The notes: generated by a model from the letters alone, not told the origin. Shown: positions 12,341-26,332, counted from the first letter of the stretch. The stretch is 64,000 nucleotides of DNA from Misgurnus anguillicaudatus (GCF_027580225.2 NC_073348.2:27641501-27705500), one strand, 5' to 3'. Translations and numbers: made by a program.

Positions 12341-14946
12341 CATGTTTATGAGTATGTGTAGTCCATACACTTTTGTGTGTATAGGTAGGTGTGTGAGTGT
12401 AGAGGTAGATGGCTCTGTTGGTGTAACAGGAGAATGTTGGTTTTAAGTGTAGTGTTCAGTTTGGAATATGTTGTGTGGTGCGTGGTGATAAACATGATAG
12501 TTTTAAATGTCTTACATACAGAGCAAATCAAATGTCAAAAATAATAGTATTAAACTTAGAAAATTGCTCTTTATCAAGATTTCAGTAGACATTAAACTGA
12601 TCAAACTTCTGAAAAGAAAACCCAAAACAGATGCTTAAATTCAGACAGTTTGAAATAATGACTAATTCTTGGTAAGTGAGTGTTTGCTATGCGATTTAAT
12701 TTAACTGAGGCTATGTGTGAATACCATGCTGCAACAAAGGTGAGGAGGATAAATTGTGATGCAAATTTAGTCCTGTTGTTAAAACAGGGAGCCAGTTCGA
12801 TATTATCGGTATGAGGTTGTAATCTGGCTCAATAAGTCTTCCAACACCAGTGTTTTTAGTTAGGAAACATGGTAAAAGTGCTACTGGATCCTGTTGTGAG
12901 GTAAAACATTTTCATTAATGCAATTAACACATTGTAGCCACATGGCATTTTTGTGCTCCTCTTTAGGGTCTGACTGCAGCTATACAAGGAATAGCAGAGT
13001 TTACCACATAGGAGACAAATCCTTCAACATAGAAACACATACGAAACAAACAACTAGAATGTGTTCTATAGAAATATCAATGCCTTACGATCAATTACAA
13101 ATCAGAAAATGTAAACGGATCACTGCAATGAGAATGTTAAACACATGCTAACTGGCTGTTAAGCCACACAAGCATGTGCCCAATCTGTATTGGATTAAAA
13201 TTGGGTTAGTGATTTCCAGTTAAATGGGTTTGGTTTACTATCACAAGTGTCATGTAATATTTAAGTGTTAAAACATGGCAACATGTGACAGCACATTCCG
13301 CCCTTTTGACACTGCATAGTGGACCAATTCTGTGGGTTTGGCCTGTGCAAGTTATTCCATAGTACATTTAATGCACCACCTTTTACCATCTGAGGCCTGT
13401 TTGGCCATTATAATATAATGTATATTGCAACTTGATCACAATATAGATTATATTACATTAAAATAGTATAAATTAAAAATACTTTCATTACTGATCTCTT
13501 TTAAGGAACACCAGGCTGGTGTTTGTAATTTGCAAGATGTTACTGTATCAATGTATTTGAATGTGAAAAGGTGTCAGCCCTGGACAGACTGGTGTGAGGC
13601 ACAGACGTTTATTGGTTCATGCTAATGTATTCCTACAACAGTTTCAAGACTAAGAATTGTGTGGCCTTTCACATCTCTATAAAGCTGTATAAAACTGTCT
13701 TTAAACAATATTCACAGACTCATAGGGAAAGACTAAGCCAAGAACTTTTAACAGTCCTGGTGTTTATCAAGTTCTTAAAGAACACTGAGATTGATTAACA
13801 GAAGGAAAATATGGTTACAGACAATGTCTCTCTAAAAAAAATGTTCTCTCTTGGGAACAATGGATAGCCCGTTATCTGAGTGGGGGGTAAGCCCTTTCAT
13901 CTCAGTTGGGTGTCTCACAGTGAGAGATAAGACCATTTGTGTTGGCCTGGGACAACATTATATTTTCCTGCAACAATTTTAGGTTTTGCTTAATTGTATC
14001 TCATCAATGGAGAAATACTACATTGAATTAGAAGTTTGTAATTGTAATATGACTTACTGATTCCATTCTATCCTCATTCAATCCAAAGTGATCTTTTAGA
14101 AGACTCACTCACAACAAGCAATCTTTACTAGTTTTAAATCATCTCCCTACTTGCTTAATGTCCACCATTCAGTTACATTTCTCTATGCGTTGGGGATTTT
14201 TAAATCCAACAACGCTGCCTTCAATCATTCATACATTTCCTTCATTCTCCAGCTTGATTACAATATTACCTTAATTCATCAAATATAGATTGTACACTGG
14301 TGTTTGCAGCATTTAAAAACCTTACTATCTGTGTGCTTCTCACATTTCAATTGTCCAAGTCCTCCTTTCACATGCAAACACATTCATTGCATTGTAGTTT
14401 AAATCATCCAACATCATTGTTTAATTGTTAAAGTTTGTTAACTATCTTTTCTATGTTGTGCATTTGCTGTCACAACAAAAACAATTGTGTAGAATTTGGT
14501 GATTTAAATTTAGATTCTAGATGTTTTCCTTGTTTGAGAATCAAAACAAATTTTGGATGGTTTAACTCCAATGTGAGACGATCTTTTGTTTTCCGTAGGC
14601 ACGTAAACAAAAGATCTTAACATAGCAACGCAATTCATTCATTAGCATTACACAGCATTTTCCTAATAATGTGGTTTCATTTAACTTTTAAGCCCCACCG
14701 GATTTGTTCTCCGGTCTAACATTAGGTATATTTACAACCTGTTTCATAAATGTGGGATGTTTAAAACATTCCCTTCAACATTTTTAAAAGGCAAAGAAAA
14801 GATTGACTTACCACATCAGCTGAAGAAATAGAAGAAGTTCAAACCTTTAGCTCCATGAAAAGACTCTTATTCTCCAGGGATCGCATCAATCGCATTTTGA
14901 TGAGGTTTCTCACTGGTTGAATATCACGTCTCGGGAATCACCACTT

Positions 14947-16401
14947 TGTAAGGGGTCCAAATATGACCCCATCCATCCGTTTGGCCCAACGACGGAATCC
15001 AAACGAAGGGTAATAGCGCGTTCGGTCTTTTCCGGCGCTTGCAGGTGACGTTTTGGCATTTATGTAATTTTGTATTATTATCTCTTATCTGACTCCAAAG
15101 ACAAAGATTTTGTTTATATTATATTACAAATCAGATTGATTATTACTTTTAAAACTTACAGAATTTAGATGGATGTTTGTTTGTTTATTCTGATAAAGCT
15201 CTGGTATTACACTCGTTCATTCGGTTCTCATAGTCGCACATGATCCTAGTACGGGCCTCATAATTAATATACTGGTCAACGGTCATAAGCGAATCAGTAT
15301 TGGTCGCTGCCAGAGGTTGGACTATACGCTTAAGCGGCCGCTCTCTGCGTGCTCAACTTTAAACATACTTTATTTAGTCCCCTTAGAGGTGACACTTAAT
15401 TATTACAATAATTATTTCTAATCAAAATGAATGAATAGAATAATATTGAAATAAACAGAGGTTGAGACTTACCCTATTTAGAGTAATCAGAGATGTTACT
15501 CTAAACGGAAACACAGCCTCCACGCTTCTAAGTACACTTAAACTAACGCCAATTTGCTAGTCGTATCTCACAAATCCTCAGCTGATGTATTATTCACTAT
15601 CTAACTGGGATTTGGGCCGATCCTAGCCTGATTTCTGTCCTTACGGTAACTACGGATACGACGGTATTACTTGCAGTGTCAACATTTACCGAGCAACACA
15701 GAATAAAATCAAACATAACAATTTATTAACCAGGTAAGGAAAAACATAATTCAGAAGCCAATTTACATTCCAATTCAAATACGAAACAAACGAAAAACCA
15801 TTTCATACCTGGTAAGGAGATGAAGATCTGGTTACAGATTCCTCAAAATAAAATAAAAATACATGATGCTATATCAAAGATACAGCAGCATGGGGGTGCA
15901 TTTCTAGATATTGAAAGTCCCGCCTAAATCTTGTACACATCTCCTTAAATAACCAGAGAACAAAGCATATAGGAATTTGGTACTGATTGGTTGTTGTAAA
16001 ACTAAGGGCTGTCCTTAATCTGTATACAGTGGGTGATTGGTTTATGCTTGGAATGGGAGGTGTCTATTAACATTGAATGAAGTTTCACATATACTTTAAC
16101 ATTGTATTCTGTTGTTATATGGGTGAGACCATTGTAACCACTTGCAATGAGATATTTCAATGAAAAACAAATAAGATACAGATTTTAGATTCTTTGTGCA
16201 TGTAGCATTTCATATACAGTTTGCTTTGAGACAATAAGAATACAAATGTATGACACCCTAAAGGTGTGTCTTTGAAACCCAAATGTTTCTCAGTGGGAAG
16301 TCCACTGTGAATCGTAGAGAGTTGCTTTCCCGAGCACTCACGTTGCCCCCATGCAGGATCCTTTGGGGAGGTGCTATATTTATTCAGGAAATTGTCTTAC
16401 A
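14947..16401 (-). repeat. Right LTR (1,455 bp)
   Basis: Same ends and length as the left LTR. It is followed directly by the CACG target duplication. Confidence 0.92.
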
Positions 16402-16724
16402 CACGCAAGCTGTGTCTGCGTGAGATCCACCCATAGTTGTCCTAAATTAGTTGGACGTGTGGTTTGAGCGGTGATTTTCTATTGAAACTGGCCTGGCCAC
16501 TAAAAACAACAGGAAACTAAATATTTGCAAAGTATGCCCATTGAGTTCTTCCTCTACGTGCCTTACACTGCAAACAGCTTATAATGCAATCAATATAAGT
16601 AAAATAAAAGACATAGAATACAAACATTTGTACATGCGATAGAATGGTCATTGCTTCTGTGCAATACAGTTACAAGTCACTTTAATGTAAAGTGTAGGGC
16701 ACCAAGATAATTATAATGCCTTAA

Positions 16725-17010
16725 AGGAACAGTATGTAAGAAATTTATCATAAATTTATTCAATTAATCATAAAATGGCCCATATGTCACTAGACATTAA
16801 GAAATAATTTTCATTTCAAATACTTATATCACGGACAACAGTGGTCTGGCCAGGATTTTGTCATTTAAAAAGTGGAGTCGCAGCCCTCAACTGATGTTTA
16901 TGTTGTCATTTTGTGTATTGGCCACTAGCTGTGTGATTGCAGTACCAGTTTTAGCCACAAGTTTTTGGATTGCAATACCAGTTTTGGCCACAATCCTACA
17001 TACTGTTCCT
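16725..17010. mobile_element. TTAA-type short element, 286 bp
   Basis: The ends AGGAACAGTATGTA and TACATACTGTTCCT are perfect inverted repeats flanked by TTAA (16721-16724 and 17011-17014). The interior has three tandem GCAGTACCAGTTTTAGCCAC-like units. Confidence 0.8.
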
Positions 17011-17809
17011 TTAATTATTTCATTAGCCTATAGAAATATTATTAGGCACTATTTGGCCATGTATATGTAACAAAAAAGGGGAACCGAGATAATTTAATTG
17101 CTCTAGTCTAGAAAGTATGCCCCCCTCGCCTAGGATGGTCCGTGCTGGTTGATCGCGCATTCGCCTGACGAAGTTTGACAGACAGTTGGCAACTTTTATA
17201 GAAATGGCAGCAAGAGTCAGGATCTGATAAAAGAAAGTAGAGCCCGATATATCGGCATTTTCCAAACTATCGGTATCGGCATTCATAATGGCCGATAAAT
17301 GAATATTTTTAAAAAAAGCCAGCAAGGTGTTACTTTCTTTACTATCTTTCCTTAGATATTTAGCAATAATAGTTAACGTTAGTAATAGCAGTAATAGTTA
17401 ATGCTAGCATTCAGTGTAGTGCACATAATAGGCTATACGTCTGGATTTTCGTAAAACTGGACGACAATGCGCGTTTGCTTATCACACACATATGGCAGAA
17501 CACAACCCTTTTTATAATATGAAATATTGTAGGATTAAAATGTAAACTATTATTATTGAGTCTCTTGGACATAAATGAGGACCGATTATGAGACGTTAGA
17601 AAGGCGTGAAGAGATGTTTTACCTGGTGCCTGGTAAGTAATTAGATGTTTTGCTTTAATTTTTAATATTGCATCTATTTTTAAAACTTTTTTTAAATGAT
17701 ACCCCATGGATTTATTGTATATCTTGACTCTCACCTATGGTGAGATGAGAAACATTTTTAAAGTAATGCTTAAAAAGAAATCATGGCATTTATAATTTTA
17801 TAATATTAA

Positions 17810-18176
17810 AGGTGTAATGTGTGTTCTTTATGGCATCTAGCGGTGAGATTGCAAATTGCAATCAACCTCAATTTCAAAACGCAAATAGAAGCTATGGTAG
17901 CTGCCTCAGGACAAACATGTTGTTTTTGTCTGAGACAACGTCGTGACAAATCGCGCTCTGTAGAGCAGTTTGTCTATTTACAGATACTGTAGAAACATGA
18001 CGGCAACTTCCACGGAAGGGGACCCGTGGTGTATGCAGATAAAAATGGCTCATTCTAAGGTAATAAAAACAATTCAGTTTATTATGTAAGGTCTTTATAC
18101 ACCACTGATAATACAGTAGTGTAGATTATATTGCATTTCTGTCAAGAAATTCTTCTAAAAGTTACACAATGCACCT
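17810..18176. mobile_element. TTAA-type short element
   Basis: The left end AGGTGTAATGTGTG and the right end ACACAATGCACCT lie between TTAA tetranucleotides (17806-17809 and 18177-18180). It is the same family as the outer element at 21095. Confidence 0.7.
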
Positions 18177-18679
18177 TTAACTATCAAAATTTCAAAAATG
18201 ACAGAGGAAGCATCTCTCAGCATTTATCTTTCTTGTCATCATGTCTGTATAACAAACCAGCAGGAATAAAACATAAAGAGAATCCTCAGTAATTTAAGGG
18301 CAGTATAAAAACCTAAGGACAAATTCTCTGCAGCGCAATATATCAATGCTGGTGACTCCTCTGTTCTTCTCAAAGACAGTCTTTATACAGGGAGCGACAC
18401 ATCCTTGGCGCTCTTCAGATGTAGGAAGTAAATCGGACAGCTGTTGAAGAGGTTTCAGTGAGGTTAACCATCTTCAAACAAATGAAGCCAGAGAGGGTTT
18501 AAACAAAAACCTGAAAAACTTTAAACAGTCTGTCTTCACACAAGCACCTCATGTCTATTGTAACTGAATCTATTATCACCTGCTCCATCTGTGTGATCAC
18601 ATGTGTTACATGACACTTTTCACATCTCATGTTTTTTTATGAGCAAGGCATGGGACCAGGCCCAGCATGGTTGTTTTGA

Positions 18680-19262
18680 AGGGATATTCCACTTTTTTTG
18701 AAGGTGTGCTCATTTTCCAGCTCCCCTAGAGTTAAATATTTGATTTTTGCCATTTTGGAATCCATTCAGCTGATTCTCCGGGTCTGGCGCTAACACTTTT
18801 AGCATAGCTTAGCACAATCAATTGAATCTGATTAGACCATTAGCATCGGGCAAAAAAATAACTAAAGAGTTTCAATATTTTTCCTATTTAAAACTTGACT
18901 CTTCTGTAGTTACATTGTGTACTAAGATCGACAGAAAATTAAAGTTGCCATTTTCTAGGCAGATATGATTAGGACTATACTCTCATTCTGGCGTAATAAA
19001 TCAAGAACTTTGCTGATATAACATAGCTGCAGCAGGCGTAGTGATATTAAGCACTGCCCGAAAATAGTCCCCTGCCATTGAAAGTAACCAAGGGGACTAT
19101 TTTCGGCAGTGCGTAATATCACTACGCCTTCTGCAGCCATGTTACATCAAGTCACTGATTATTATGCCAGTTTGCACAAAGTGACATCAGTTTGCTCAGA
19201 AAAAAGCAACAGCTTGTCCTATGAGACTGTTGAAGTTTTACAGGGATTTTAAAGGAGTGAGC
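18680..19262. repeat. Composite repeat with a hairpin
   Basis: The segment with GCTAACACTTTTAGCATAGC ends in a near-perfect hairpin of about 110 bp (19028-19136), whose arms carry GGCGTAGTGATATTA and its complement. The outer limits are approximate. Confidence 0.55.
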
Positions 19263-21090
19263 AAGTAAGTATTTGCAGGGTTTCTCTCTCAATAATTATA
19301 GATTTCAGATGATCTCCTGGCTTTCTATGCCCTTTCACCTTATTCCCTGTGTCATTTCACTGTATTTATTATGACTCAACTTGTATACTTAAATGTTCTG
19401 ATTTTTGTATGAATTCAATATTTGGCTACATCTGGTGGAAATTTTGTGTCAATAGCCCCCTTAGAAATCCCCTTACTGATAAAAAATGCTGATGTGTTAA
19501 ATACTTATTTTCCCCGCTGTAGATAGGCAACAAACAAATATGTTCAAACAACATATAAAATGAATTTCCCATATTAGGTGACCTTTAATGGTTTATTCTA
19601 ACCTGAGTTGACATTAAAAGCATCTCAAGACTTCTTTAGTAGGTAGTCCAATGCAAAACCGCAAAATCTTTTAACGCTAAAAGAAGTATAGGAAGAATTT
19701 AACAATGATTCCCCACTGGGCTAAAAGCGAAGCAGAAATCAATAAATAATGAAATGGCGAGCAGGGACTGAGCAGCGTGGATGAAGTGTGTAGCATATTA
19801 GCGGATTCCATAAGAATTAAATATTTATTGACTGACACATTAACCTTTTGATGGTCATACATGGAGATACTATATGTTCAAAGCTGTTAATATATAGTAT
19901 CTGATGTCAAAATACTGTTAGTGTAACTCACAGATTTGCTTTACTGAGTGTTACTGATTTATAACATCCAAACTATTTGACATTTAACAATTCTACAGCT
20001 ATCTTTCTTTGTTTCAGCATGTCTGCATTGCTAATAATTCAAATTGATTTCTTCCACACTGCACATAAAATTCATTTCGTCAGTCTCCCCTAAATATAAA
20101 CCACATCTGAGGCATCGCAAAAATAATGCTCTCGAAACACGCAAGGATCTTGGATGGATTCCTCCCCTCTGCTATAATAAGGACTCACTTCCAACAAGAT
20201 CGGCACCCTGTCAAAGGATATGAAGCAGCTGTGTCCAGACTGACCTGAAGTCCACGTGAGACTCTCTCCTCCTGGAGCAAAAAAGGCTTGAAATCGGGCT
20301 TGAGTGGAAGAGACACGCGGGCCCGTGGCGGACCTGGTCTGTGGTTTGAAATGTAGCTCACGGATCTATATTTGAAATTGAAAATAAATAGTAAGTCAAT
20401 TTGTAACAGCAGTGTGGTTGGGATGGAGAGGACATGGGAGACAGCAGGAAGTGGACCCTCCACAGATCCTGGCAATGCAATACGGCCCAGGATTTTATTT
20501 TCGAACTTTGCTGGCATCAGAATCATGAGCAGCATAAATAAAACTTCTTCCAAAAGGACAAATATTAAATATATATGCTGGCTTGAAAGGTTTTTCATAT
20601 AGGCCTAGTTTTCCTGTATGTATGAAACTTATGCAACTTATACCAATTCCCAACAACTAATGTGCACAAACTAGCAATAACATCACCATAAAGAAACAAT
20701 TATTAGACAGATACAGTGAGTTTTGTGGTGAGTGATGCTACAGTAATCCTCCCGCCAAGCGGAGCTGCAGGGCATTGAAACGCTGTAATTATGGGTGAGG
20801 CACAAAGCTTTCACCCACTGCTAGAGCGTCAGCTAAATACAAACAATCCTGCAAGAAATTACATGGGGAGCGCAAGCACTGCATAGCATCATGAGAACAA
20901 AAAAACAACTATTTTTTGTTACCTTTTAAGGAAATAGAAAGGAAAACGGAATGTGTATGAGATGATAAACAGAAACACAGTTGCAACACTGCAGGGATTC
21001 AACACGAATGAAAGTTCCTCTATTAACTTTTTTGATAAAATGATCAGTGCTATTGCATTACTGAATGTGAATAACATTACACTTGCCACT
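19263..21090. other. Intergenic, no gene supported
   Basis: Mostly AT-rich sequence. The part at 20,730-20,890 looks more complex than its surroundings and is raised as a finding. Confidence 0.4.
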
Positions 21091-21094
21091 TTAA

Positions 21095-22218
21095 AGGTGC
21101 ATTGTGTAACTTTTAGGCGGATCTCTTGACAGAAATGCAATATTAATACATAACTATATTATCAGTGGTGGACAAATTTCATACAGAATGAACTGTATTG
21201 TTTTTATTACCTTAGAATGAGCCGTTTTTATCTACATACTGCGCGGGTCTCCTTACATGGAAGTCGCCATTTCACGCCGTCATGTTTTTTATAGTAGCCA
21301 TAAATGGACAAATTGCTCTATAGAGCGTGTTTTGTCACTACGTTGTCACAGACGATGACATGTTTGTCCTATGGCGGCTCTCATAGCATTACGAAAAGGA
21401 GGTGTGAGCTGTGGACTGAGCCGTTGGCTGCAATTTATGGTGCTTATACATTGCATAGTACCCCACGGTTTGGTTTGGGTCAAGTTGGGTCAGCTGACCT
21501 CATATTGGCTTGGTTAGCTTTTTCATCGAGTTTAGCATCACTTCGCAGTGGAGGGATTATAGGCGTGTCGTCATATTTGCGCTGCCTACTGCTGTGACAT
21601 CATACAAATGAGAGCGAGTGTCGTTGTACATTCCCATACATTCATTTATTTCTCAGTCCGCCACAAAATTAAAATTGACCACCACAAATAGATATTTGAA
21701 CATCGCGTTTATCACTACCTCTATCTCACATGACAGTTTGTGTAAAAACACCCGTGGCGTCAGTCTACATGCTCCGCTGAGCCTCATTTAGGTTGCATTA
21801 AAGCTTATATGTGGACGTCATGGTGTTCCTGATTCTCAACCTGTGGATGTTTTTCATCGCTAGAAGGGAGTTTGGGAACTTCCAGCAACGCACAGATGAC
21901 AACAGGTTTACTCGAGACAGCGCAAGCTAGCATGAAGGTAAAGCTCATCTTTTACATTATAGCGATGACACTGGAAGTGACGATTCTCTCAGACCAATCA
22001 GTGACCTTCATTGTTTCCAAGTCACGTTTTGGTATCAGCTTGGGTCGCTTGGAACCCCAACCGAGGTGGTACTTAAAAAAAGTATCGGTACTACGTACTG
22101 CACCCAGTGGAAAAGCTCCCAAAAGTAAGCTGACCCAAACCGTGGGGTACTATGCAATGGAAAAACGCCATTAGTCTTACCGCTAGATACCGCTCAATCT
22201 TTCACATTGAATCTTTAA
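21095..22218. mobile_element. TTAA-type element split by a second inverted-repeat element
   Basis: The outer left end TTAAAGGTGCATTGTGTAAC is at 21091. Its degenerate right end, CACATTGAATCTTTAA, is near 22218. Between them sits an inner element bounded by CATTGCATAGTACC (21448) and GGTACTATGCAATG (ends about 22159). Confidence 0.6.
21448..22159. mobile_element. Inner inverted-repeat element of about 710 bp
   Basis: Perfect terminal inverted repeats start CATTGCATAGTACCCCACGG at both ends when read inward. No transposase frame is visible. The superfamily is unassigned because the target duplication is not clear. Confidence 0.65.
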
Positions 22219-22814
22219 CCAAAACACTTGCTTTTCACAATTCAACAGCCATACAATGTAAGAGAGTACCAGAGTTTCGAAAATCTCCCCTGCTGAATAT
22301 CAGGCAAACCAAAGAGGTTTTAAGCTCATTCTTCTCATATCAGTTTCTTACAGCAAGGGATGTTTTCTTCATGGACTGCATTGGCACGCTCTCAATGACC
22401 CAAGACAGTCTCCATACTCTTTTCTGATCTTGGTGCAATGGACCCAGTCAGGTAGCCAATACCAGGATTTCAATCATAATACTGCAAACTCGCTAAAGCG
22501 GTTATCTGGCTATTAATCAATATATGAATTTACACATAATCCTTTGGACTGCAGAGCATGAGGAGTGTCCAAAACAGGTAAATCTGCCAAAATCTAACAG
22601 CTCCTTAGATGCACTTATATAACATTTTTTAAGGCCGTTTACACAACAGTAGTTGAAATAAAAGCTGCAAACTTTTTATGCGTTTTTGCCGTTCATTTTA
22701 ATGACAGTTGTGTTCAAGGGGCCTGACAATGCTAAACAATACCACTATCATCTCTGTGTAAACTACAAAAATGTGGGTAAGTATTACGTGGTCAGCAGCC
22801 TTGTATGCATAATA

Positions 22815-23145
22815 CAAAATATATCTTTGGTGTCTCCAGAGTACGTATGTAAAGTTTTAGCTCAAAATACCTTATAGATAATTTATTATAGCTGTTAAAA
22901 TTGGCACGTTTTGGGGTGTGTCCTTTATGGATAGTGCAGATTAAGGGGCGGTACTATCCCTTTCTGACATCACAGGGGGAGCCAAATTTCAATGACCTTT
23001 TTTTCACATGCTTACAGAGAATGGTTTACGAAAACAAAGTTACTGGATTGGATCTTTTTTACATTTTCTAAATTGATAGAAACACTGGAGACCCAATAAT
23101 AGCACGTAAACATGGAAAAAGTCAGATTTTCATGATATGTCCCCT
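22815..23145 (-). repeat. Truncated copy of the 48,377 element family
   Basis: It shares, in reverse, blocks such as TCTTTGGTGTCTCCAGAG and GGGGCGGTACTATCC with the copies at 48377-48877 and 60330-60735. It ends CCCCTTTAA. Confidence 0.65.
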
Positions 23146-23149
23146 TTAA

Positions 23150-24366
23150 GTCTTTTAGCGCTTGTAAGCAATAACTGTACCTTATGTGACACTGGTCATT
23201 CTGTAAGATCGTAGTTGGAGTGTCAGGAAGGTGGGGTCCCATAAATGTCCTCTATGATTTGGCCTAAGGGCCTATTTTGTCCCAGCCTTGTGAATATTAG
23301 TAACGGCTGTACTTTTCCACATATGGTCTTAGGCACTGTTGCGGGTGTGGTGGCCTCCAGAGACATATGCGTCCAACCAGTCCCATGTGTGTCTATTGGG
23401 AACCATGTCCAATTGTTTGTTTGGAGCGTGGGTGCTTTTCATCCCTGAGGGTGGCAAGTGGGTGCGAGCGTTATCTGACTTAGCCAACCACAAGCGGTGG
23501 TCGGAGGTTTCACGAATCAGGGTAGGGAGCCAGATGTGTGTGCCATGCATCTGAATAGAGATGAAATGAAACTAAATGTATACATATGGGGGAAAGAGGG
23601 GTGCGTGGAAAAAAGAGAGAGAAATGAGAGATATAAACTGAGGGTGTGGGGGAGACGGCAGTCTGTGGTGAGGTAGATCATGTGGAGTCAGCGATGGGAA
23701 GACTCAGTGTGGAAACCAGAGAAGCCCACTTGCCCCTCCATTTCAAATTTATCTTACTTTCACTGTGTAGACACGCTGACTGCACAGTAACCATGAGCTG
23801 CAGATCTCTGACCTCTCATCACGTCTGAATCGGGCGGCTTGGGAATGAAATCCACAGGGGAGGATGACAGCACAGACATCAGTGGATTCTCCATTTCCAT
23901 AGAGGATGTCACTCCTTTTCTGTGATAATGTTATTGCAGTTACCTAAATTTTAAGTCCAATTGCTCTACATATACAGTACTGTGCAAAAGTCTTAGGCCA
24001 CCATGTTACCGTTAGATTTGTTGTTTCTAAATTTCTGTTATGAATTTACACTATTTTGCCCAGGGCAAATCTGTTATATGTATAATATGTAAGGAATAAT
24101 TGACGACAGACTTATTATTCTGAATTATTCTGAAATAATGCACACCCAAGGTGGTAATGCAGCATAATGCGAAGCAAGTGTGCATTATTTTAAAGTAATT
24201 CAAAGGACCGGAGTCAATTATTCCCCGCATACCAGAGGTAACAGGTTAGGTGTGCGTTTATCGAAAAATAATGCATACTCGTGCAACATTTTTCATCCAA
24301 TCAGAATTAAGCATTTAATAGCCCCTTGGTATAACATAATTTAATGCATCTGAATTGTTTTCATAC
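23150..24366. other. Intergenic, no gene supported; one Tc1-like end
   Basis: ACAGTACTGTGCAAAAGTCT at about 23976 is a transposon terminus that reappears complemented near 41,620-41,640. The rest is unrecognised. Confidence 0.4.
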
Positions 24367-24370
24367 TTAA

Positions 24371-24753
24371 AGGTGACATAGAATTATTGAATGGGGTATT
24401 TATCCTTGTTCTGTGATGTGACATGTAGACAAAAAAAATTTGTTTGGGTCTATACAGTAAAGCCTTAGAAGCTTCCTAAAAACCTCTCTCAGATAGCTCT
24501 ATTAGGGTGGGGGATTTTAAACAAGTGGTTTTGCACCTATTTGGCCCCCCCTACTGGCTTAACTTGCAATCTCATTACTGTTTGGCTGACTTTACTGCCA
24601 CTCAAAAAATGTAGCCAATTATTTTAAAGTGGAGGGGCAGTTAGATGCCTGTGATGTCATAAGCATCAGTTTTTCAGATTGGGACGTTTTCTGACTGAAA
24701 CTACCATTATTCCACAAAGACAAGGTAAAATGGTTTTTCATTCTCTGTCTCCT
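24371..24753. mobile_element. TTAA-type short element
   Basis: Bounded by TTAA-AGGTGACATAG and CTCCT-TTAA, and closely similar to 51837-52295. Shared interior blocks include TTAGAAGCTTCCTAAAAACC. Confidence 0.75.
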
Positions 24754-24759
24754 TTAACA

Positions 24760-26330
24760 AATAATATTTTATACCCTGAAACTACTTTTAAACATAACCC
24801 TCACACAACCCCATTGAGATAATTAGATTTACCGTAAAACATGACTTGGCTGATTTATGAGTCTTTTTTAATAGGGAGGACCACCTAAAATGTTTTTAAA
24901 AATGGGTTTGATCACAAGCATAGCCAACTTATTTAAACACACACACAAACACTTTAGATGTTTCTGGCTCAAGCTACAAATACATTTGTTGTTGAGCCAC
25001 ACAACAGCATTAAAATGAATATTATAAGTGGCATGTTTTTATGGAAATTTGCAAGATTCGCATTTTGTTGAGTGTGAAAGTTGGGTAAAAATGTATTTGA
25101 AACAAACTACTGAGCTGTAAAGCAGTGTTTAGACAGATCTTTACCGCTCCCTGCTGACCACACTGCTAAACAGCACACAGGATATTTATTATGAAATTAT
25201 ATTTTCAACAAAAGACGTTAACTTTGTATTGTTTTAGTATCTAATTGTTATATGAGATTTTTTCTGGCTACTGTCTGTAAAACAATCATATAATAATATA
25301 GTTATAGATGTGTGTGTGTGTGTACCTTATCAAGTACAAGATAGGAATACCAGTATTTTTTTGACCTTGTGGGGACATTTTGAGGTCCCCATGAGGAAAC
25401 AAGCTGTAGGCCAAAACAATACCACAATCACACACAAGTACCAGAATCATGGACTTGTTTGTGTGCATCACTACACCACATGATCCAAATGATTCAAATA
25501 AATGTTACAAAAGAAGAAGATAACACAGATGGATACATGTCATCAGATCGCATTTGTCACACAAGTTATGGGAAGTCAAAGATAAGTGGCTAAATTGCTT
25601 ATGACACAAATATGTGCAGATATGAAAACGTGAGAGCCACAACCTTAAAAAAGAAACAATATTGCACATCACCCCAAACTTTATATAATGACAGCGCTCA
25701 CAAGGCAACTTTAAATAATTTCTCATATAATATGACTTTGTATTCTTAATCCTTATCCCTAACAAAATTAAACCCAAACCACACACAGTAACATGTATTC
25801 TCCAATACAAATTCTTGTTGGTAATTCTACAAAACTTGTACAAAATAGGAAGTTTAAGTCTGAAAATATTAAAAGCTTGCTCTTTGGTAAGTTACTTTAG
25901 ATAAAAAAGTCTGCTCAATGAATTAATGTATTGTAACATATTATTTAAATACTTAAATGTCTTTGGGGCGGTATCCCGGACAAGGCTGAAAGGGACCCTG
26001 AAAGTGCTTACATATATTTCAAAGTTGTAAAGTTACCTAAAACTTTAATGCACTTCTTTTCTGCTTTGGAAGCACTGTAACAAATAAGAATGTAGTTTCT
26101 GCACAAATTATTATTGCAAAATATTATTTCCTTTCTTAAATTTTTTTTCATTAGAAATATACATTTGTAATACCTTATAGTCCTTCTTTAAAAAAAAATT
26201 TGCATTCTGGCAAAAACTCACAAACTTCACTGGCAGTAACTAAATACTGTACCCACAAACACGAAATTCATACCCACATTAGGTATGAAATGAATCTTAC
26301 ATATTTATAGTCTCTGTAAACACAGTGCGA
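24760..26330. other. Intergenic downstream of slc46a3, nothing supported
   Basis: AT-rich, with a short (TG)n run at about 25310-25323. The slc46a3 3' UTR probably occupies the right end. Confidence 0.45.
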
Positions 26331-26332
26331 TT

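Larger units (their letters stand above)
9566..16401 (-). mobile_element. Complete non-autonomous LTR retrotransposon, 6,836 bp
   Basis: Two 1,455-bp direct repeats (9566-11020 and 14947-16401) both begin TGTAAG and end CTTACA, and the element is flanked by the 4-bp duplication CACG (9562-9565 and 16402-16405). The LTRs differ at about seven positions by eye (~99.5% identical). The 3.9-kb interior has no reading frame resembling gag, pol or env and carries a 60-bp minisatellite. A TGG-starting primer-site candidate, TGGTGATTCCCGAGACG, lies three bases inside the right LTR when read on the minus strand, which suggests minus orientation; I could not match it to a tRNA. The superfamily is not assigned. 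Confidence 0.9.

Noticed and set aside
23245..23828. Overlapping 60-76 codon frames on both strands
   Set aside because: No frame resembles a known protein, and there are no supporting splice sites.
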